From Fidelibacterota bacterium (GTDB lineage: Bacteria > Fidelibacterota > UBA8477 > JABMPR01), in NCBI GenBank assembly GCA_030596225.1, contig JAUVKO010000070.1, positions 1 through 8,955 of the forward strand: DNA of 8,955 bases. The letters are read 5' to 3'. Of this stretch, positions 1 to 6,676 are shown in pieces. Numbering within the stretch: position 1 is the stretch's first letter; each line of letters begins with the position of its first letter. Position numbers and translations under genes: made by a program. The notes under the pieces are model-generated. The model searched no databases. It worked only from the letters and a program-made list of their open reading frames with translations, and was not told the origin of the DNA.

Positions 1-371
1 AAAGTGCCCATATCCATTACACGACTAATCCCTATCAAGACAATACCTAAGGCCATGATACCCAAATACATTTTTTCCTTTTCAGGATAGAATCTGGCAA
101 CCAGACCGGTAGCAAATGAAAATGGGATAAGGGTGGCAACAATAGCTACAAACTTGCTTGTTCCGCTACCCTCTCCCAACAAGCCGAGTATTCCCCAGCC
201 CAGGAAAATCAACAATAGTCCAGAAACCAACAGTATGGCAAATGAGACCATGTAGTAAATATTGGCCACATGCTTGGTGGCTTCATCTTTCTGTTTGCCC
301 GTTAACATCCAGATGGCATAAATTGCAACCAATCCGGTTGCCAATAATACTAATTGATCAAATAAATTCAT
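1..371 (-). CDS. Small polytopic membrane protein, 3'-truncated by window edge; paralogue of the upstream gene
   Basis: Not tied to any family I recognise. The reading frame opens with ATG at 369-371, preceded by a strong ribosome binding site (AGGAGAG a few bases upstream), and stays open to the window edge, giving 123 residues without a stop. The visible part has about four hydrophobic segments (roughly residues 5-23, 38-66, 74-94, 101-119) separated by short loops. Residues 39-62 (YYMVSFAILLVSG...) and 79-94 (ATLIPFSFATGLVARF) align without gaps to residues 34-57 and 66-81 of the 198-residue protein just upstream, at about half identity by eye, so the two are probably tandem duplicates. 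The gap to that gene is 78 nt. Being last in a run with a heme O synthase-like gene suggests a membrane-complex subunit or assembly factor; this is inference. Whether it ends near 198 residues like its paralogue cannot be seen. Confidence 0.85.
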   Translation of the reverse strand, partial: MNLFDQLVLLATGLVAIYAIWMLTGKQKDEATKHVANIYYMVSFAILLVSGLLLIFLGWGILGLLGEGSGTSKFVAIVATLIPFSFATGLVARFYPEKEKMYLGIMALGIVLIGISRVMDMGT

Positions 372-449
372 CTTTACTCTCCTCTTTCTTTAGATATTTT
401 TTAATTCTTACGACCCTCATCAGGTTGCGTAAATATTATTTTCCGGGAC

Positions 450-1046
450 CTAACGACTGCCAATACCCACAGAAAATGCGAAGACAGCCAACAACAGGAC
501 TCCTGGAAAAATTGTATAAATTTGATCCTTAGTCAGGATCGGTTTGCCGGATTTCAGGAAAGCCAGGGCCATCCCACCCACAGCAACCAGTCCAGTTCCA
601 ACACTGATCCCCAAGTAACTAGCTTCTACCGTCCCCTGAATAAGTAAAATAATGGGCAAAATAAATAATACCAATCCAGTTAAGCCATGTAAAAGTATCT
701 GGAATAGCAAAGCTGATTTATCCTGATGTCTTAATTTCTGAATGATCAATCCGGCATATAACACTGACACCACTGACGAATAGGCCAGGTGATACTCCAG
801 CATAAACGCAGCAACCAGCCCTATGGAAAATCCCAGGGGCAGGGTGCTGGCTGCCAATGCAGCAAAATCATGTTCAATAATATCTACACCCATGAGCAAC
901 ATCAACAGAGCTGACACTAAAAATATACCATACGAAAAGGTATAGTAGGTGATTGGGATGTTTCCACAATTTTCAATTCCAATAACGATCTGAATACCGG
1001 CAAGGACAGCGACGAGTAGTAAAATAATTCTATTGAAATTTACCAT
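450..1046 (-). CDS. Polytopic membrane protein of unknown function (about 7 TM segments)
   Basis: A 198-residue, almost wholly hydrophobic protein with about seven likely membrane spans (roughly residues 5-24, 34-54, 62-83, 86-104, 112-136, 142-164, 178-195). I do not recognise the family. Acidic and His residues near membrane edges (D55, E58, H59, E84, H86, H107, H120) could bind a cofactor, but there is no known heme or copper motif. It starts 5 nt after the TAA of the heme O synthase-like gene, with a GGAG about 13 nt upstream inside that gene's end, so translational coupling is likely. Parts of residues 34-81 match the next gene downstream (1-371), which makes them a tandem pair. The tight link to a heme-modifying prenyltransferase and a nearby oxidase-like protein suggests a role in the same membrane complex or its maturation. 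That is context only. Confidence 0.85.
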   Translation of the reverse strand: MVNFNRIILLLVAVLAGIQIVIGIENCGNIPITYYTFSYGIFLVSALLMLLMGVDIIEHDFAALAASTLPLGFSIGLVAAFMLEYHLAYSSVVSVLYAGLIIQKLRHQDKSALLFQILLHGLTGLVLFILPIILLIQGTVEASYLGISVGTGLVAVGGMALAFLKSGKPILTKDQIYTIFPGVLLLAVFAFSVGIGSR

Positions 1047-1051
1047 AGGTT

Positions 1052-1915
1052 TTAACGGGCTCCCAGGATAACCATAAACATACTGGTCATCATAAATAGT
1101 GATGCATATTTAAAAAGTCCTAAATTAATCCGTTCCGAGGCTGTAAATATAGTACTCATTGCCAGCCCGAGCAAGCCTGCAGCCAAAACTGCGATTAGTC
1201 GCAGATAGCCAGCGCCCAGATCCATCATTATCCCGGATAACAACATACTAAGGGCTGCAATAAAACTGGAAACTGAAATAATTACCCGTGTGGTATTTAC
1301 ACCATAGGTAGAAGGGAATATTGGTACACCGGCTGAGGCATAATCATCAGCATATTTGATACTAAAGGTCAGGATATGAGTGGGAATCCAAAATAAAATA
1401 CCAAACATAAATAATATTCCAACTTCATCTATGAATCCGAGGCCCAAAGCACGACCTGCCAGGATAGGCATGCCTCCGGAGATACCTCCCCAAATAATAG
1501 ACCACGCCGTTTTTCGTTTGAGCCAGATAGTGTAGACCACTACGTCGAAGAATAAACCACCAAATATGATCAGAGCATATAGCAGATCCAGATACGCAGC
1601 CCAAAACAAGCCGAGGATTGAAAAACCCAATCCCACGATCCAGGCTTCATGTGGCTCAATCAATCCAGTGGGCAGGGGGCGTAATTTAGTGCGATTCATT
1701 TTAGCATCGATATCCCGATCCCAAACCATATTAAGAATAGTTGAACCGCTGACAGCTAAGAACAGACTGCCAACGACACTAATAATGGTAGTAAGATTAT
1801 AAACAGGACAACGAGCAGAGACATAGCCGGTTAATCCCGTGAGAACGAGTAAACCCGTTTGAAGACTTTTAATTAATGGCCAATAATGTTTTAGCTTGGT
1901 GGAGATAAGTGTCAT
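1052..1915 (-). CDS. UbiA-family prenyltransferase, heme O synthase-like (first of two paralogues)
   Basis: The family transfers a prenyl chain inside the membrane; heme O synthase (CtaB/CyoE) adds farnesyl to protoheme IX to give heme O for heme-copper oxidases. Length (287) and about nine hydrophobic spans fit. The prenyl-diphosphate/Mg site NxxxDxxxD is N62-D66-D70 within NMVWDRDID, followed by KMNRTKLRPLPTG (residues 72-84), the heme O synthase signature. YTIWLKRKT (128-136) and WIPTHILTF..KYADDY (177-192) match the conserved loop and second Asp-rich region. The segment GGISGGMPILAGR (143-155) departs from the usual GGAAGALPPLxGW form, so the acceptor could be a different porphyrin or a quinone-like ring. 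It is closely similar throughout to the prenyltransferase at 5760-6641. It lies downstream of a strong terminator and 5 nt upstream of the 198-residue membrane protein. Its own ribosome binding site is weak (AGAGAAAA just before ATG). Family assignment is firm; exact product less so. Confidence 0.9.
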   Translation of the reverse strand: MTLISTKLKHYWPLIKSLQTGLLVLTGLTGYVSARCPVYNLTTIISVVGSLFLAVSGSTILNMVWDRDIDAKMNRTKLRPLPTGLIEPHEAWIVGLGFSILGLFWAAYLDLLYALIIFGGLFFDVVVYTIWLKRKTAWSIIWGGISGGMPILAGRALGLGFIDEVGILFMFGILFWIPTHILTFSIKYADDYASAGVPIFPSTYGVNTTRVIISVSSFIAALSMLLSGIMMDLGAGYLRLIAVLAAGLLGLAMSTIFTASERINLGLFKYASLFMMTSMFMVILGAR

Positions 1916-1977
1916 TTTTCTCTATTCATAAGGTTGGAACATTCCCCATCAATATACATCCCTACCTCTAAGAAAAA

Positions 1978-2014
1978 AGTCTGCACAGACCTTGAGTTTC
2001 GACCTGTGCAGACT
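1978..2014 (-). terminator. Rho-independent terminator after the SUMF1-fold gene
   Basis: Perfect 11-bp inverted repeat: AGTCTGCACAG at 1978-1988 and CTGTGCAGACT at 2004-2014, with a 15-nt loop. On the minus strand the stem is followed directly by TTTTTTC (the A run at 1973-1978 of the plus strand). It begins 13 nt past the stop of the 309-residue gene, so it should end the oxidase-like/SUMF1-fold transcript before the next prenyltransferase gene. Confidence 0.9.
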
Positions 2015-2026
2015 CAATAAATCGAA

Positions 2027-2956
2027 CTATTCGTTTACTATAGAATCCGCTGGAGCAGTTTCCACTGCCATTACTGGATTCCGGGCACAACGAAAACCCA
2101 AACTCATGCTTGTATGTTCTGGACCGGCGCTATCTCTAACCCAGACCCTCAGATACAATTCATAGCTGTTGTAATTACCACCACGCATATAGCGATAGTG
2201 AACATACTTATGATCATCACCCACCCATTGTTTTACATTTCCGGCCATATCATAGAGACCATAAGGGCTGCGATTATCCAGGGTTTCATATCCGTTATGA
2301 GTCTCACCATTGTAAAAGCCAACCGGTGTTGTTTTTACAACATCGCCAAACATCTTTTCGAACAGATTATGACTACTGATGAAATTTGCCCGATTTTTCT
2401 CGATGTGATTTCCCCAAGGGAAAGGCCTTACATCAGTACCGCGAGCTGCTTTTTCCCACTCAATCTCCAGGGGTAACCGATACCCGTAGAACTGAGCATA
2501 GGCATTGGCACCAAACCAGCTTACCTGCACCATAGGATGATTATCATAACCATTTTTGGCTGCAAATTTACCATTCGAATAATTCAAACGTAAACCAGGC
2601 ACTGTGATTGGAACCAGTGGATAGTCACCAGCCGGTATTTCAAACTCATGGAGATATGCATCAAAGGGGTCACCGGGATGGAAGCCCCATACAGTATCAT
2701 TCTTGACGTAGATTACCTTTTGAGCAATGGCTTCATTCAAGAACTTGGCGTACTGCTGGTTGGTTACATGGGTAGCCATGATCTCATATTCAACAGTGGT
2801 TTTCACATGGTTATGTTGACCATAAAAGAAATCACCTGCCGGGATGGTTATCCAAATATCTGGATTAACTCCTGAATCAACATATTCAATTTCTTCTTTG
2901 GCGAATACAAAAGACGCCAAAATCATGAAGGGAATTAGAACTTTAATGAATTTCAT
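2027..2956 (-). CDS. Secreted SUMF1/FGE-fold protein lacking the catalytic cysteines
   Basis: A 309-residue protein with a Sec signal peptide (residues 1-19, hydrophobic core followed by SFVFA and likely cleavage before KEE), so probably periplasmic. The formylglycine-generating-enzyme/sulfatase-modifying-factor (C-type-lectin-like) fold is shown by ITIPAGDFFYG (36-46), THVTNQQYAKFLNEA (62-76), HPMVQVSWFGANAYAQF (140-156), GYRLPLEIEWEKAARG (158-173), FPWGN (179-183), TPVGFYNG (210-217), SPYGLYDMAGNVKQWVGD (230-247), RGGNY (258-262) and LGFRCAR (286-292). Real FGE has two Cys five residues apart after RGGS; here those positions are S264 and L269, so it should not make formylglycine. The same fold is used by accessory proteins such as NirV beside nitrite reductase, and by PvdO and EgtB. 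The ATG overlaps the oxidase-like stop codon by one base (TAATG), so the two proteins are translationally coupled and may act together. Fold is confident; role is not. Confidence 0.92.
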   Translation of the reverse strand: MKFIKVLIPFMILASFVFAKEEIEYVDSGVNPDIWITIPAGDFFYGQHNHVKTTVEYEIMATHVTNQQYAKFLNEAIAQKVIYVKNDTVWGFHPGDPFDAYLHEFEIPAGDYPLVPITVPGLRLNYSNGKFAAKNGYDNHPMVQVSWFGANAYAQFYGYRLPLEIEWEKAARGTDVRPFPWGNHIEKNRANFISSHNLFEKMFGDVVKTTPVGFYNGETHNGYETLDNRSPYGLYDMAGNVKQWVGDDHKYVHYRYMRGGNYNSYELYLRVWVRDSAGPEHTSMSLGFRCARNPVMAVETAPADSIVNE

Positions 2957-4494
2957 TATAAGCCCTCTCTTTCCATTTGAGCCCGGATCTTGTCCCGACC
3001 CTCCTGAGTCATTTCTGCAGTAGGATTGATAGCAAGTTCAGAATCTATTGCTTCTTTTTCCCAAAGGGCATCATCTTTTTTGAATAGATCCATAAGCCTC
3101 CAGAAAAATAGTCCACCCGTAATAACCAGAATAGCACCCAAGCCAAAATCGGTCAACAGCATAGTTATATTGACCAAAGGTTGTTCAGCATATTCTGTAA
3201 CAAAGAGGCGTTTCATTGAGAAAATAGTCACAGCAGCAAAAGCAATGTCTGATGCAATGATCAGGGTCCAGCCAAACCATTTTCTGACTTTACCTTTGAT
3301 GCCCGAAATATCAACATAGTACATTATGATAATTGTAGCAATGATGGCTGATAAAATATGCCAGTGTCCCGTTAGGGTTACACGCTCTTCACGAGCTGGC
3401 CAAACGCGAAATATCTCTTCCAGCTTGATGGCCATGAAGATACCGACACCACTCACAGTAAAATTCATAAATACCATCTGCCAGAAAGGACCAAATTTGA
3501 TGGGATCATGGAGCAGCGCAGCAAATTTCTGAAAAAATGTTGGGTTCTCTATCCCCTGTTCGGCAATACGATCACGGATCAGTTTACCCCAAGCATAAAT
3601 CACCAACATAAGGGCTGAGAGCATCACAAAAACCGATCCTACATAGATAAAAGTATGCGCCATGCGGGTCCAGACCACAGACCATACTCCACCGGAAATC
3701 ACAAGGGTACCAAAAATCATCAATGGCATACCAACTTTATGCAACTTGCCTTTCCAATCCATCCAACGACCAACAATCAAAGTTATGGCAACAGCAATCA
3801 GGGTTAACATGATGTGCAGGTGGCCAATAATTGATTTTTGGAGAGCAGTTTTGCCTGGTTCACGAATCAGGTCTTCGGCCAGAAAGGTTTCATGGCCATT
3901 GGACCAAAATGAACCGGTCACTGCACCAAAACCAGCCGAGATAAGCATGGCTACGGTCATTACAAAAAAGGCAATCCGCTCGTAGTCATAACCATTTTTG
4001 GTGTGAGCATAGTCATCATTAGTAACTAAATATTCCCGTTTCCAAGGATAGATAGCAGCAGCCAATAGTATACCTGCAAAGAAGATTAGCGACTGACCTA
4101 CCAGGAAAAGCCCATGGTAGAAATAGTTGTGACCAAAATAGCCAAAAGTTAATCCAAACACCATGGCGGTGATCCAACCAACGGTAACAGTTGCATTAAT
4201 GGTTGTCTGTTGATGTTTACGCATAGGTATAATTGAGGTCATCATGTACACTTCAATGGATACCACTATCATGGCAATCACATGGTAGATCATGATGATC
4301 CGACCAGACCGCTCAACGGAAGTCAAATCCATACCCAGGATGCCGACGACTATATCTCTTACTCCCCATTCAACCATGGGACCTGACAGCGTTCCCCATA
4401 TTGCTGTAATGACCGAAATTGCTGACATTGCCAGCAGGATCAGTCCCTTGGTTGACTGAAAGAAATAATGATATAGCTCATTAATTTTTTTCAT
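2956..4494 (-). CDS. Divergent heme-copper-oxidase-superfamily subunit I-like protein
   Basis: A 512-residue protein with 12 predicted TM segments (approximately 16-38, 66-86, 103-122, 130-150, 172-194, 224-243, 254-274, 281-302, 337-357, 374-395, 406-426, 443-465), the superfamily topology. Positional matches to bovine COX1 are: H71 in TM2 (low-spin heme ligand); H377 and H379 in GHWHIL of TM10 (high-spin and low-spin heme ligands); and AHTFIYVG at 279-286, matching HHMFTVG after TM7, so H280 equals the first copper-B His and T281 replaces the second. TM6 has GHLHIML (H225, H227) where HPEVY would lie; no Tyr follows, so the His-Tyr cross-link is absent. The protein therefore probably binds two hemes but has a changed or absent metal-B site. 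It could reduce NO, O2 or another small molecule, or serve as a quinol-linked electron carrier. The ribosome binding site is AAGGAA about 8 nt before ATG. The C-terminus (about 467-512) is a charged cytoplasmic tail. Superfamily membership is my inference from topology and His spacing. Confidence 0.8.
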   Translation of the reverse strand: MKKINELYHYFFQSTKGLILLAMSAISVITAIWGTLSGPMVEWGVRDIVVGILGMDLTSVERSGRIIMIYHVIAMIVVSIEVYMMTSIIPMRKHQQTTINATVTVGWITAMVFGLTFGYFGHNYFYHGLFLVGQSLIFFAGILLAAAIYPWKREYLVTNDDYAHTKNGYDYERIAFFVMTVAMLISAGFGAVTGSFWSNGHETFLAEDLIREPGKTALQKSIIGHLHIMLTLIAVAITLIVGRWMDWKGKLHKVGMPLMIFGTLVISGGVWSVVWTRMAHTFIYVGSVFVMLSALMLVIYAWGKLIRDRIAEQGIENPTFFQKFAALLHDPIKFGPFWQMVFMNFTVSGVGIFMAIKLEEIFRVWPAREERVTLTGHWHILSAIIATIIIMYYVDISGIKGKVRKWFGWTLIIASDIAFAAVTIFSMKRLFVTEYAEQPLVNITMLLTDFGLGAILVITGGLFFWRLMDLFKKDDALWEKEAIDSELAINPTAEMTQEGRDKIRAQMEREGL

Positions 4495-4537
4495 TTAATA
4501 TTCCTTTTTTTCCTGCTTCTTATTATTCACATTAGCA

Positions 4538-4566
4538 ATAATTGAGTCAGCTTTATAATGTAACAA
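4538..4566 (-). promoter_or_regulatory. Candidate promoter of the oxidase-like/SUMF1-fold unit
   Basis: Read on the minus strand, TTGTTA (4561-4566) and AATTAT (4538-4543) are separated by 17 nt, matching four to five of six bases at each sigma-70-type box. The expected start site is near 4531, which leaves a leader of roughly 37 nt before the ATG at 4494. It lies downstream of the hairpin at 4607-4637, as an independent promoter should. AT-rich sequence makes chance matches common, and the organism's sigma factor preference is unknown. Confidence 0.3.
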
Positions 4567-4606
4567 TAATCATTACTGAAATATATACTTCAAATACGAA
4601 TTAGTC

Positions 4607-4637
4607 AAAAGAGTCCCTGTAAAACAGAGACTCTTTT
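4607..4637. terminator. Intergenic hairpin, bidirectional terminator or attenuator
   Basis: AAAAGAGTC (4607-4615) pairs perfectly with GACTCTTTT (4629-4637), and the stem continues after one C/A mismatch with CTGT (4617-4620) pairing ACAG (4624-4627) around an AAA loop. Read on the minus strand, the direction of the flanking genes, the stem ends in TTTT then G, so the U tract is short. Read on the plus strand it ends in TTTTTT. It sits 21 nt after the stop of the 8-TM protein gene, where a terminator or partial attenuator would divide the cluster. Confidence 0.75.
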
Positions 4638-4658
4638 TTCTATATCACAATTGATGGT

Positions 4659-5705
4659 TTAGAAGTCTTCTTCTTTTAAAAAGAAAGGTTTGAAGATTGG
4701 CAGATTGAAAATCACTAATAAAGCCAGTGACATAAAACCACCAACAGCCCATTCAAAGGAATCACGGACAACGTAACCGTTAAAACCAATCAGAGCTGTT
4801 GCCAAAGCAGTACTGGAAACGATGTAGTAACCAATTTTCTTCCTCATGGCCAAGAAGGGAATTGCCAGTACCATTAAATATGAAGAAGCATAGTTCATAA
4901 AGCCACCCAATAGCAGTAGAAGGGTATTAGGGTTATAAACTGCTTCTTTACTGGCAACCAATTGTCCAGCATCAATCTGGGCTTGTGAAACGCTCACCAG
5001 GTCGATGGCATCATAGTGATCCAGGTTGGTAAAAAAGTTACCTAACACATTTAGAGATGTTGGAGCATCAGCTTTTAAGAATTCAGGAATGAAAATGAAG
5101 TAACGAACACCGTGCTGGCCATTCATGAAAACCATTCCGGCAACAATACCAAGAGCTGTATAGGGAATAAGCTTTAGCAATTTGTTCTTCATCGTGTCTT
5201 GATCAGCCAGTAGGAATACATAGTAAAATACTAGACCGGCTACCATCGTCATTAGAACTGGTGGCATAATAGATACGTCTGCTGGTGGTGGAGCAATACC
5301 GGCGACCGGGTGGGTGCCAGCTGCATACATGGCAGCATAATCGGAGACGATCAATACCATCCATGGGATGAGCATGGTCATACCAGCTACTGCAGGAATT
5401 GCTACTAATCCCAGTAAAGTCGCTCTGGCCCATTCTTGACCCGTATAGACCTTCTGGGCAATAACGATTGCGAATGCACCTGCCAAATACAGAATTACCA
5501 TCCAGGCACCATAGGTTGCCCCTAAAATTGGTACTGCCGGGTAAAAATCAGGATCTACATAAAGAATTCTGTTGATAACGCCATCCAGCGCAAGTTTTAG
5601 TGTACGCATGCCCTGTTCAGGTGCGACATACATCATGAACAAACCAGCAACTACGGCAGTGATCGCCATAATCAGATTCTGGTTTTTGCTCGTTTTGTTA
5701 AACAT
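4659..5705 (-). CDS. Polytopic membrane protein of unknown function (about 8 TM segments)
   Basis: A 348-residue protein with about eight hydrophobic spans (approximately 11-28, 60-83, 94-121, 146-166, 177-195, 260-285, 291-311, 317-337). Two longer loops stand out: residues 122-145, rich in Pro and Ala (GIAPPPADV), and 196-259, polar, probably on one face of the membrane. Candidate functional residues are H132, H198 in GQHGVRYF, and H230 in NLDHYD; no known heme, copper or quinone motif is visible. I cannot assign a family. The start is well supported by GAGGAGGT (5711-5718) just upstream of the ATG. It follows the heme O synthase-like gene at 5760-6641 after 54 nt, and a hairpin follows its stop. 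Its place between a heme-modifying enzyme and an oxidase-like subunit suggests a partner subunit or quinol-interacting membrane anchor, which is inference. Confidence 0.88.
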   Translation of the reverse strand: MFNKTSKNQNLIMAITAVVAGLFMMYVAPEQGMRTLKLALDGVINRILYVDPDFYPAVPILGATYGAWMVILYLAGAFAIVIAQKVYTGQEWARATLLGLVAIPAVAGMTMLIPWMVLIVSDYAAMYAAGTHPVAGIAPPPADVSIMPPVLMTMVAGLVFYYVFLLADQDTMKNKLLKLIPYTALGIVAGMVFMNGQHGVRYFIFIPEFLKADAPTSLNVLGNFFTNLDHYDAIDLVSVSQAQIDAGQLVASKEAVYNPNTLLLLLGGFMNYASSYLMVLAIPFLAMRKKIGYYIVSSTALATALIGFNGYVVRDSFEWAVGGFMSLALLVIFNLPIFKPFFLKEEDF

Positions 5706-5759
5706 ACCTTACCTCCTCGGTGTTTTTGTGTCTGTATTGTTATTAAAAAAACTTCATTA

Positions 5760-6641
5760 CTAAAAGGAACTAAACGAGATAATTGACATTGCTCCCATCA
5801 TATACAACGAAGCATATTTGAATAGATAAAAATCATGTTTCTCTGAAGGTCTCACGACAATAAAAGCGGCCAAGACTAACAGACCAATTGACAGTACCGC
5901 CAGCATCTTCAGATAGCCCCATGAAAGACCCAGTGAAAATAATCCCAGACCGATTGCCAGTGACGCACCGACACTAGATGCTGCTATGATCCAGCGTGTG
6001 TTCATAAAACCATAACGATCTGCAAAGGTAGGAATTCCCGCTCTGCGATAATCATCGACATTTCTGATGTTGAAAGTGAGGATGTGGGTCGGAATCCACA
6101 GCAAAACGGAGAGCAGGAAGAGTACCCCAATACCATCGATCTGACCCACAGCTAAAACACGTCCAGCCAGGATTGGCATCCCACCGGATATTCCACCCCA
6201 AACAATGGACCAAGGTGTCCGTCGTTTGAGCCATATGGTATATATAACTACATCAATAAATAGACCTCCGCTAACAACCAGTGCATAAAGCGGGTCAAGC
6301 CAATAAGCGATACCCAATCCGGCGATAGAGATTAAAACGCCAAATATCAGAGCGTGGTCAACCCGCAACTCTCCATTGACCAAGGGACGGTGAGCGGTGC
6401 GTTGCATCCTGGAATCAATATCCCGATCCCACACCATGTTTAATACTGTACTACCGGCAATGGCCAGGAATAGACTAACACTTAAGCCCAGGATCTGTGA
6501 GTATTCTCCAACAGGACATTGAGCACTGGTATATCCGGCAATACCGGTAAATAGCAGTAAGCCTGTTTGGAGACTTTTAATTAGACTCCAATAGTTTCCA
6601 AGTTTACTTTTTTGGGAATTATTATATTTATCACCGATCAT
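5760..6641 (-). CDS. UbiA-family prenyltransferase, heme O synthase-like (second paralogue)
   Basis: A 293-residue polytopic prenyltransferase with the NxxxDxxxD site at N68-D72-D76 (NMVWDRDID), then RMQRTAHRPLVNGEL (78-92), both typical of heme O synthase (farnesyl transfer to protoheme IX). YTIWLKRRTPWS (134-145) and WIPTHILTF..RNVDDY (182-198) are the later conserved loops. As in its paralogue at 1052-1915, GGISGGMPILAGR (149-161) replaces the canonical GGAAGALPPLxGW, so the two form one divergent subgroup. The N-terminal cytoplasmic stretch is about 6 residues longer than in the paralogue, then YWSLIKSLQTGLLLFTGIAG aligns almost exactly. It is the first gene after tetR, with a degenerate copy of the proposed TetR operator in the 78-nt gap. 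The ribosome binding site is weak (AGG about 9 nt before ATG). Two copies flanking one oxidase-like gene suggests either redundancy or two acceptors. Family is certain, acceptor uncertain. Confidence 0.92.
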   Translation of the reverse strand: MIGDKYNNSQKSKLGNYWSLIKSLQTGLLLFTGIAGYTSAQCPVGEYSQILGLSVSLFLAIAGSTVLNMVWDRDIDSRMQRTAHRPLVNGELRVDHALIFGVLISIAGLGIAYWLDPLYALVVSGGLFIDVVIYTIWLKRRTPWSIVWGGISGGMPILAGRVLAVGQIDGIGVLFLLSVLLWIPTHILTFNIRNVDDYRRAGIPTFADRYGFMNTRWIIAASSVGASLAIGLGLFSLGLSWGYLKMLAVLSIGLLVLAAFIVVRPSEKHDFYLFKYASLYMMGAMSIISFSSF

Positions 6642-6676
6642 ATTAAAAAACCTGATTTAATTGCTAACGTGTTGTG

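Noticed and set aside
396..420. Imperfect hairpin TTACG...CGTAA between the two small membrane protein genes
   Set aside because: The stem has a bulge and there is no T run after it in the direction of transcription.
158..532. Plus-strand open frame of 124 codons
   Set aside because: It lies opposite two minus-strand membrane genes with good starts and composition, has no ribosome binding site, and its product looks like a reverse-strand shadow.
1937..1946. Small palindrome GGAACATTCC and a promoter-like pair (1925-1952) before the prenyltransferase at 1052-1915
   Set aside because: The arms are only 4 bp, and the predicted transcript would begin about 3 nt before the ATG, so I do not call it.
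2027..2956. True formylglycine-generating enzyme or sulfatase activator
   Set aside because: Both catalytic Cys positions are Ser and Leu, and no sulfatase gene is visible nearby.
2956..4494. Ordinary cytochrome c oxidase, cbb3 oxidase or cNOR/qNOR catalytic subunit
   Set aside because: The second His of the copper-B pair is Thr, the TM6 HPEVY or NOR Glu pattern is absent, and no CuA, cytochrome c or CcoO/CcoP-like partner is encoded.
4605..4615. Eleven-base repeat TCAAAAGAGTC also found at 8820-8830
   Set aside because: At one site it is a terminator arm, at the other a ribosome-binding region; the surrounding sequence does not match, so coincidence is likely.
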